Shown piece by piece: positions 57,455 to 62,291 of a stretch of 62,291 nt of DNA; position 1 is the first letter of the stretch; each line of letters begins with the position of its first letter. The DNA lies in the IMG/VR virus record IMGVR_UViG_3300031718_000010, positions 1-62,291 of that record. One strand, 5' to 3'. The stretch is from a virus. A model generated the notes under the pieces. It saw only the letters and a program-made list of their open reading frames with translations, searched no databases and was not told where the DNA came from. Position numbers and translations under genes: made by a program.

Positions 57455-57733
57455 GCCGCGGGTGTCCTTTGCGAACACTTCAAGGCTATGTGCCCCTGCC
57501 AACGAACCCGCAGCCTCAGTAGCCGTAACCGGGACACCGTTGACGCGAACAGAATATGACTTCAACCCAGCATCCCGCGCCAAAGCCATAGCCGCGTCAC
57601 CAATGGTTCCAGTTGCAGCAATCTGGCCAGTAACCTGACCATTGACGATTGTCTTAACCTGTGCCGGAGCCGCAGCCTGTCTAGGAGTAGCTGTCCGCCC
57701 AGCTGCCTTGCTAACTTTCTTCTTAGTTGCCAT
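57446..57733 (-). CDS. Ubiquitin-like beta-grasp protein
   Basis: 95 residues: a K/A/P-rich flexible N-terminus (1-25) then a compact beta-grasp pattern. Strands VKTIVN and QVTGQIAATG, helix TIGDAAMALARDAGL (43-57), strands YSVRVNGVPV and HSLEVFAKD. Ends TRGNS, so removal of two residues would expose a C-terminal glycine, the usual JAMM/E1 substrate form. GC-richer than its neighbours. It heads the E2-E1-JAMM genes, which makes it the likely conjugated modifier. Confidence 0.72.
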   Translation of the reverse strand: MATKKKVSKAAGRTATPRQAAAPAQVKTIVNGQVTGQIAATGTIGDAAMALARDAGLKSYSVRVNGVPVTATEAAGSLAGAHSLEVFAKDTRGNS

Positions 57734-57774
57734 TATATCATCCCCTTTACCCTTATCCCCTTTGGCTAGGCTGA

Positions 57775-58017
57775 TTAGTGTATATCCCCATTGGAATGAG
57801 GAAACTTATTATCCTTAAACTTATATTTAGCAGATAGCCGATGCAATGAGTTATAGATTAACGTGAAGGCTACTATAACCATAAAGCAAAATAGGAATAG
57901 AATAGCTAATGCCACGGCTAGAGCAATAGCCTCTTGTTTGGATGGTGTGAATAGCGTTACTAGAATAGTATAAAAGGCCCATAAGCATAGGCCCTCTATA
58001 GCTCTCTTTGCTATCAT
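57775..58017 (-). CDS. Small two-helix membrane protein
   Basis: 80 residues with two hydrophobic helices (about 8-25 and 30-55), a short polar turn and a basic end. Located 41 bp before the Ubl gene. Unknown function; membrane partner of the following system is possible but unproven. Confidence 0.55.
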   Translation of the reverse strand: MIAKRAIEGLCLWAFYTILVTLFTPSKQEAIALAVALAILFLFCFMVIVAFTLIYNSLHRLSAKYKFKDNKFPHSNGDIH

Positions 58018-58097
58018 GTAACCCCTGTCTTTGATTGAGCTAACTGGTGGGATACTACAATTACAGGTTAAATGTCAAGCTATAAATGAAATTAAAT

Positions 58098-58250
58098 TTA
58101 TAAACTGAACCATTTAACCCATAAAACCCTGTCAAATAGCCACTTAAGCAAGTTAACCATAATCCAGCCAACTCCATAAGCAATTAAACAGATAGCTATA
58201 ATGGATAGCCAAATAGCTAGTACTAATAGGAAGTTAACTAGAATGACCAT
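58098..58250 (-). CDS. Small membrane protein
   Basis: 50 residues from ATG 58250, which overlaps the end of the upstream gene. Two hydrophobic segments (VNFLLVLAIWLSIIAICLIA region) and an aromatic basic tail. An in-frame ATG at 58286 is less likely. Confidence 0.5.
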   Translation of the reverse strand: MVILVNFLLVLAIWLSIIAICLIAYGVGWIMVNLLKWLFDRVLWVKWFSL

Positions 58251-58446
58251 TAGGCACGCAAGCCTTTCTAAACCCATTCGCATCAAAGCTAAAGTTATCC
58301 CTACTATATGTATCCACTAATTCCTCTATGAAATTATCCCATATAGCCTTTTGTTTAGGATAATCCATAGCTAGCTTATCAACAGGATAGTGTTTACGAA
58401 TAGCGTTACTGACTTGTGTATATTGACGCCTAGAACTAATAGCCAT
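58234..58446 (-). CDS. Hypothetical helical protein
   Basis: 70 residues from ATG 58446 (GGAGG 10 nt upstream). Basic, helical (AIRKHYPVDKLAMDYPKQKA), no motif recognised. Overlaps the membrane-protein gene by 17 nt. Confidence 0.55.
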   Translation of the reverse strand: MAISSRRQYTQVSNAIRKHYPVDKLAMDYPKQKAIWDNFIEELVDTYSRDNFSFDANGFRKACVPNGHSS

Positions 58447-58509
58447 GATAATTAAACCTCCATTGAGCTTAATTAACTCCCAGCTTAGGTTATTGAGGAG
58501 GGGCACTGA

Positions 58510-58698
58510 TTATGTAGTTGTATTATCCCCTTTTAACTGATAGCTAGCTAAATAATTATTCAGCAGCCGCCTTAGAGCCAAGGCTGATTCTAATCCCTCC
58601 TGTTTTATGTCTAAACTTCCGCTCTGGTCTAGTCCGCTTGTCACTATTTCCATGCGGTCTAGGCGTTCCAATCTTATGGCTAGGCTTAGATAGCTCAT
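58510..58698 (-). CDS. Small helical protein overlapping the previous gene out of frame
   Basis: 62 residues from ATG 58698 with AGGGGA about 3-4 nt upstream (MSYLSLAIRLERLDRMEIV start, then a leucine-rich helix). 143 nt are shared with the end of 58556-59002 in another frame. It fills what would otherwise be a gap to 58446. Confidence 0.45.
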   Translation of the reverse strand: MSYLSLAIRLERLDRMEIVTSGLDQSGSLDIKQEGLESALALRRLLNNYLASYQLKGDNTTT

Positions 58699-59002
58699 AT
58701 TCCCCTGGCTCGAATCCTCCCCCTCTATCAAAGCTAACAACCTCACTCCTTACAGATGGAGGCAATTCAAACCGCCTAGCTTGGGTTCCTTTAATCAAAT
58801 AACCCATATTAGCTGATATAATAACTCCATCTAGATGAAACTTACGCTTACACGCCACAGCCATAGCACAGGTCTTATGGCTTTTCTTCTTACTATTAGC
58901 CTCATCAGCCTTCGTAACCTCAATCCTAGCGTTACTTGTAGCATCCTTCACACTCTTAACATTAGGGAAAAACTTCCTAACAACCTGTAATGCTGTAGCC
59001 AT
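58556..59002 (-). CDS. Basic hypothetical protein
   Basis: 148 residues from ATG 59002 with GGAGG 5 nt upstream. A compact N-terminal ~95 residues (helix, strands, CAMAVACKRKF) then a G/P/R/K-rich disordered tail that coincides with the dual-coded part. Possibly nucleic-acid-binding. No family recognised. Confidence 0.55.
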   Translation of the reverse strand: MATALQVVRKFFPNVKSVKDATSNARIEVTKADEANSKKKSHKTCAMAVACKRKFHLDGVIISANMGYLIKGTQARRFELPPSVRSEVVSFDRGGGFEPGEYELSKPSHKIGTPRPHGNSDKRTRPERKFRHKTGGIRISLGSKAAAE

Positions 59003-59115
59003 TATATCCTCCATTGGAATCGTACATCCCCCTTATTATTTAGATTATACAACAAAGAAAGGTTACGAATCCATATTTAAAATAAGAATAGGCTAGGTTA
59101 TCCCTAGCCCATATC

Positions 59116-59361
59116 CTAATCCCCTTTACGCTGTAACTCAGCATCAACCTTACTAACTAACTCCTTCCCCATATCAGTTAGCGTAAGGATATTATTAACC
59201 TGCTTAAGCAATCTAGCCTTAATCAAGCCTTCAATTATCCCACTATAGCTGGAATGGCTAACTCCCTTACTCATCAATCCAGCATATACCACGCCGGATG
59301 GAGCAGAGCCAATATCCTTAACTGTAGCTAGGATAGCATAAACAACATTAGCTGATGTCAT
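59116..59361 (-). CDS. Winged-helix DNA-binding protein
   Basis: 81 residues from ATG 59361 (GGAGG 9 nt upstream). Helix-helix-turn-helix-wing order: VVYAILATVKD, VVYAGLMSKGVSHSSYSGII, LIKARLLKQVNNILTLTDMG. Likely a transcriptional regulator. Coupled to the ART-like gene. Confidence 0.6.
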   Translation of the reverse strand: MTSANVVYAILATVKDIGSAPSGVVYAGLMSKGVSHSSYSGIIEGLIKARLLKQVNNILTLTDMGKELVSKVDAELQRKGD

Positions 59362-59363
59362 AT

Positions 59364-59783
59364 TCAATTACCTCCATTGGGTATTGGTATCACCTCAATT
59401 ACCCTATCAGCAGGGATAGAGCAATAGCAATTATAGGCTGCCTTAGAGCCTATATAATCTGGGTCAGGCTTTAACTCAGCCATCTTATCCTCTGGTATAT
59501 CCACCTTAACTAGGACAGGGGTTATATCCCCATCTAACCTAGGCTGGCCATCCCTACGTTTCCATGAGAAATCAAATAGGTCATATACCTCACCTGGGTT
59601 AACTTGTGAATAGGCTGACCTAATCCAAGCAAAGCTAGTGGCCATATCTTTATCAGGGGTTAGGTATATCCCATGAGGAATAGGGATATCCTTAACACGG
59701 AATGACCTATCAGGCATAGGCTTAATACCCTCAACTAGGATATTATCAGCATAAGCCTTAATCGTCCCATGATACATAATCAT
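59364..59783 (-). CDS. ADP-ribosyltransferase-fold protein
   Basis: 139 residues, GGAGG 7 nt before the ATG. The front, MYHGTIKAYADNILVEGIKP, and GIYLTPDKDMATSFAW match the H-G and Y-L-T-x…A-x2-F-A motifs of ART-fold enzymes (H5, Y40), with strands PVLVKVDIP and CYCSIPADRVIEVIPI closing the fold. Such phage proteins modify host proteins with NAD. It precedes the ubiquitin-like genes, a pairing known from other Ub-type systems. Confidence 0.6.
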   Translation of the reverse strand: MIMYHGTIKAYADNILVEGIKPMPDRSFRVKDIPIPHGIYLTPDKDMATSFAWIRSAYSQVNPGEVYDLFDFSWKRRDGQPRLDGDITPVLVKVDIPEDKMAELKPDPDYIGSKAAYNCYCSIPADRVIEVIPIPNGGN

Positions 59784-59972
59784 AATCTACCCTCCATTGG
59801 GGTTAGGTTATTTAGGTTGCCATCACAATGCAGCAATAAAAGCGAATAGCAGCCCATTAGAGCAACAATCGGCCAGCGGTCACGTCATTGTGCCACCTAA
59901 CGCGATATAATTGCTCTAACGCGCTGCTATTAGCGCGTGATGCCATCTGACATGGCATCCGTGAATCAAATA
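59784..59972 (-). ncRNA. Structured non-coding gap with an 87-nt bipartite hairpin
   Basis: 59845-59931 folds as AATAGCAGC/GCTGCTATT (9 bp), a 3x3 internal loop and TTAGAGCAA/TTGCTCTAA (9 bp), with an inner GGT-CAC…GTG-ACC arm. Alternative stems ACGCGCT/AGCGCGT (59919-59938) and GATGCCAT/ATGGCATC (59939-59959) lie beside it. GCGATATAATT here recurs at 60734-60744, and GCGGTCAC and ATTGTGCCA recur near 61000-61104. No gene in these 189 bp. Confidence 0.65.
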
Positions 59973-60230
59973 TCACCAAATAGTGACAACGCCCGGCCAG
60001 ACATAAAGGCTATCAGCATTAGCCTCAGCCTCTAGTTTGGTAGCAGCCTCAGCTATCCAGCTAGGGCCATGATTGTAAATATGAGAATAATCAGTGGGAT
60101 AAGGTTGACTATCTCCTCTTTCCTCTGGCATTAGGAATGGTATCTCAATTGGCTTTAATGCAGGTGAGATAACCTTAGGCCACGGTTCATATTGCTTCAA
60201 ATTGCGAGTAATACCACAGCTATTATCCAT
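59973..60230 (-). CDS. Hypothetical protein
   Basis: About 85 residues from ATG 60230 (GGAG 8 nt upstream); an ATG 12 nt further up is possible. P/E/Y-rich, ending in a hydrophobic strand. No family recognised. Lies between two structured gaps. Confidence 0.5.
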   Translation of the reverse strand: MDNSCGITRNLKQYEPWPKVISPALKPIEIPFLMPEERGDSQPYPTDYSHIYNHGPSWIAEAATKLEAEANADSLYVWPGVVTIW

Positions 60231-60392
60231 AGTTGTCTCCATTGGACTAACTTGTTTGGGATAAGGGTTTATTCCCCCACTTAGGTAGCTTACTGCTATG
60301 CAGGCTATTCGTGCTGCACTCACGATATCTCTAAATGAGAGAATAAACCCATTGAATAGGCCCTTTAGTATCCTCAGGGCCTATCTATTGGC
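60231..60392 (-). ncRNA. Structured gap with an 86-nt hairpin and a second hairpin
   Basis: 60265-60350: perfect 10-bp arms GGGTTTATTC/GAATAAACCC with inner TGCAG/CTGCA, the same plan as the hair-pins at 57136-57400. 60356-60384: ATAGGCCCT/AGGGCCTAT, 9 bp with an 11-nt loop, just past the stop of the next upstream gene and terminator-like. No gene here. Confidence 0.6.
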
Positions 60393-60611
60393 TTACTCCT
60401 TGACTGACAGTTTAGACCTGTTAGCCTCAATAAAGGCTTTCAGTTCAGGAACATGGGGGAGAAATGCATCCCACTGGCTGACATACAACGTGATTGGGAA
60501 ACGTCCCATCCCATACACACTTACTCCGCCCTTCTCGCTGACCTTAAAGCTAATCTTGCTGCTGTTCTTAGCAGCCAGTTTAGCGTCTAGTTCAGCAATT
60601 CTCGCCTGCAA
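60393..60611 (-). CDS. Hypothetical protein, start unclear
   Basis: 72 residues from TTG 60611, without a ribosome site; the frame stays open up to a TAG near 60678 with no ATG or GTG. N-terminal helix (ARIAELDAKLAAKNSSK), then strands and a second helix (PHVPELKAFIEANRSKL). Probably real, with a non-canonical start or a start affected by the RNA structure upstream. Confidence 0.5.
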   Translation of the reverse strand: MQARIAELDAKLAAKNSSKISFKVSEKGGVSVYGMGRFPITLYVSQWDAFLPHVPELKAFIEANRSKLSVKE

Positions 60612-61377
60612 TTCAGCGATAGTCGGCTCATGCTTGCCATTGGCTGGGCTAGCCTTAGTGGTATCAACAGCCTTAAGCTAGACAAGTTTAACCTATCAGC
60701 AATCTATGTTAGGATGTAACATAGAACATTAATGCGATATAATTACACACTCACTATGACGGTGACATGCGATAGATGTTGCATAAACAACATCTGTTGG
60801 TTATCTCTATCCAAAGGCCCAACGTGACTGACGCTAGGATATGCCGCGTTATAACTGTTATAAACTCAACGCTCACCTTGCTAGCTACCGTCAGCGCCCA
60901 CTCATAGAGGCTAACTAACATTCAATCGCTCATTGCCCTCATCGGCACCTAATCCCCCGGTCGCTGTTCTATCCATTCCCACCGTATGCAGACTATCTTC
61001 GCGGTCACAATGGCGTCTATCAGGGGAGAACATCACGATTGCTGTTGGCTTCCAGCGAGTGACTGACTCGCCGCTGCCGTGCTACTGAACTGCGATTGTG
61101 CCATGTAGCAAACCGCATGCCATGTGTCCCGGCGACATAACTCGTTTGTTATCAATCGTACTAGTAATACCACATGACAATAAATGTCTGGTACTAGCGA
61201 CACAATCGGTCATATTCGTTGCAAACAAATGGTCCTGGTACGACAAAAATTGTCAGCGAACGAAAAACGAATATCCATTCCTTAGCTGGAAACCCTCCTT
61301 AGTCAGGACCCAGTTACGAAGGTCAAGCCACCCCTGGCCCATCTAACCCTCCAGGGAGGGGTCCCACGCACTGACTA
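60612..61377 (-). ncRNA. Long densely folded non-coding region (possible large ornate RNA)
   Basis: No gene in ~700 bp, but consecutive stems. They are AGATGTTG/CAACATCT (60774-60795), CTGACG-CTAG/CTAGC-CGTCAG (60828-60894, with inner GCGTT/AACGC), GCGAGT/ACTCGC (61055-61071), TGCTAC/GTAGCA (61080-61110), CTAGT…ACTAG (61161-61197), ATATTCGTT/AACGAATAT (61212-61274, inner GACAA/TTGTC) and AGTCAG-GACCC/GGGTC-CTGACT (61301-61376, inner CCCTGG/CCAGGG). GC content is above the genome's. A weak minus-strand promoter just above 61377 would start an RNA at the last stem. Confidence 0.55.
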
Positions 61378-61655
61378 GTATATAGAATCCTTACCAAAAC
61401 ACAGTAAGCACCCTTATTGAATGGGTCCTCTTATTATCTAACTATAGTTATAATGATGGTTACGGATAAATACCTAAGTATAATAATAAAGAGAGTATGA
61501 TAAATAATATATTTGTTATAGTACCATTACTAGTAATCATGCTAAGTTTATCAAGGTTTATCAAGCATAGCGGATATATATTCACTATATCGGATATTAT
61601 TTATAGCATATAAAATAGTATTGACATCTAACCTGCTTATTGATATTATATATCA
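61378..61655 (+). promoter_or_regulatory. Control region of the gene at 61656, with direct repeats and palindrome
   Basis: Contains the 14-bp motif shared with 37790-37803 (61456-61469), a perfect palindrome ATTACTAGTAAT (61526-61537), tandem GTTTATCAAG repeats (61546-61565) and a CGGATAT direct repeat (61571-61577, 61591-61597). Then TTGACA (61621-61626), 17 nt and TATTAT (61644-61649). The ATG follows the -10 by 7 nt, so the mRNA should be leaderless. Confidence 0.65.
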
Positions 61656-61997
61656 ATGCCTCCATCATTAAAATTATTAGAGCAAACATATCTATCCTGT
61701 ACTTATGGCTATCAGGAGCCTGATGAACTCTATTGCTCCATAGATATATATGAATGGCTAGCTATGCAAGTAGGCCATAGTCCAGATAATGGATATTGTA
61801 TTAAATTTAATAACTCTAAAGCTATCCCTCGTCTCTCATTACCAACTGGAACATGGATATTTATAAACACCGACCATCCTAGGGAGCCTAGATATCATGG
61901 ATTATTTAGCCTTGATAATTTAGAATGGCAACCTGCCCCGGCTGAGTTGATGCATAAGAAAGTTAAGACTAGATTCCCTGAAGGGGCTGAGTTATAA
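61656..61997 (+). CDS. Hypothetical protein from a leaderless transcript
   Basis: 113 residues, mixed strands and helices (QTYLSCTYGYQEPDELYCSI, later TGTWIFINTDHPREPRYHGL). The ATG lies at the expected transcription start of a near-perfect promoter, without a ribosome site. It abuts the end of the convergent gene at 61998. Function unknown; an early protein by promoter strength. Confidence 0.65.
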   Translation: MPPSLKLLEQTYLSCTYGYQEPDELYCSIDIYEWLAMQVGHSPDNGYCIKFNNSKAIPRLSLPTGTWIFINTDHPREPRYHGLFSLDNLEWQPAPAELMHKKVKTRFPEGAEL

Positions 61998-62291
61998 CTA
62001 ACCATCATATTCGTCATTATACCCTCTAGGCTTATCCACATATTCCCCAGCTATCCAGACTTTTCTACCCTTCTTAACTCTTTTAACCTTATTAGCCTTA
62101 ATCCATTCCTCATTAAACCTAAGCATCTCCCTACAGTTTCGACATAATAGCTTAGCTATTTTAACTCTCTCATCCCCTATAGCATCAATTATCCGTCTAT
62201 AAGCCTTATGTTGGCTCCATTTTCTACTCTCAGGAGTCAATAATACGATAAACAAGCTATCAGGCCTATCCTCAGGACAATACCCCTGCCC
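61998..62291 (-). CDS. HNH-fold-like zinc protein, C-terminal part (continues at window start)
   Basis: C-terminal part of the 128-residue gene starting at 220 (the first 127 bases of the window repeat its middle). Carries LLCRNCREM, the C-x2-C that pairs with the N-terminal C-x5-C, then a basic end. The TTG at 62255 that seems to start it is internal. Confidence 0.75.
   Translation of the reverse strand, partial: GQGYCPEDRPDSLFIVLLTPESRKWSQHKAYRRIIDAIGDERVKIAKLLCRNCREMLRFNEEWIKANKVKRVKKGRKVWIAGEYVDKPRGYNDEYDG
62165..62291. repeat. 127-bp terminal direct repeat, right copy
   Basis: Exact copy of bases 1-127. Joining the two copies makes the minus-strand frame starting at 220 continuous with the one ending at 61998. 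Confidence 0.97.

Noticed and set aside
58747-59014. Extended start (58746, GTG) for the overlapped small gene
   Set aside because: The GTG is only 2 nt from the AAGGA; ATG 58698 has better spacing.
1-62291. Temperate lifestyle
   Set aside because: No integrase, recombinase, partition gene or clear repressor was seen; the att-like features (tRNAs) alone are not enough.

Overview
This window is one complete copy of a circularly closing bacteriophage genome. The first 127 bases (1-127) are repeated exactly as the last 127 (62165-62291), so the unit is about 62,164 bp and one gene runs across the join. A 127-base overlap is also the usual signature of a k=127 assembly graph closed into a circle, so it may show circularity (permuted or redundant DNA) rather than a physical terminal repeat. 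Gene content fits a short-tailed (podovirus-like) lytic phage: large terminase, portal, scaffold, HK97-type capsid, a large tail-hub protein, several Q/A-rich internal virion proteins, a ~1,290-residue ejection-type protein and fibre-like proteins. I see no integrase, no RNA polymerase and no obvious repressor. Near-consensus sigma70-type promoters suggest that host RNA polymerase is used. Base composition is AT-rich except for one GC-rich island. SPD-2/Hydin-type 'choice-of-anchor' and other secreted-protein-like domains in the fibre genes recall Acidobacteriota, so a soil acidobacterial host is my inference only.

Layout. 221-972: non-coding control region with four copies of an ATTAGATAC operator-like motif and promoters. 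973-36234 (+): small zinc-ribbon proteins, terminase, portal, head, tail and internal virion proteins, then fibre-like and signal-peptide-bearing proteins and a small membrane protein. Two homing endonucleases flank the capsid gene and a third sits before the tail hub gene. 36206-37734 (-): lysis module (M15 endolysin, small membrane proteins, lipoprotein). 37812-38991 (-): GC-rich foreign-looking cassette. 39084-50736 (-): replication and recombination (SF1 helicase, a UDG-like/exonuclease/PolA fusion polymerase, a P-loop ATPase with a zinc finger, a Cas4/RecB-like nuclease), two tRNAs, a tRNA-like element and two more homing endonucleases. 51226-52521 (+): a lone oppositely oriented AAA-type ATPase with its own promoter. 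52484-60611 (-): a segment that I read as a phage-encoded ubiquitin-like conjugation operon (Ubl 57446-57733, E2-like 55574-57118, E1-like 54487-55560, JAMM protease 53091-54500), with an ADP-ribosyltransferase-like gene and small membrane and DNA-binding genes beside it. 60612-61655: about 1 kb without genes, densely folded. 61656-61997 (+): a gene that appears to be expressed from a leaderless transcript.

Three features stand out. First, the Ubl-E2-E1-JAMM gene set. Second, a series of tRNA-sized hairpins (outer stems of 9-18 bp enclosing a smaller stem) that fill the non-coding gaps of the 57-61.4 kb arm, plus a separate ~199-nt structured RNA with its own promoter next to a tRNA. Third, four places where two long same-strand reading frames overlap heavily and both look protein-like. 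All protein assignments were made by eye from motifs; none comes from a database search.
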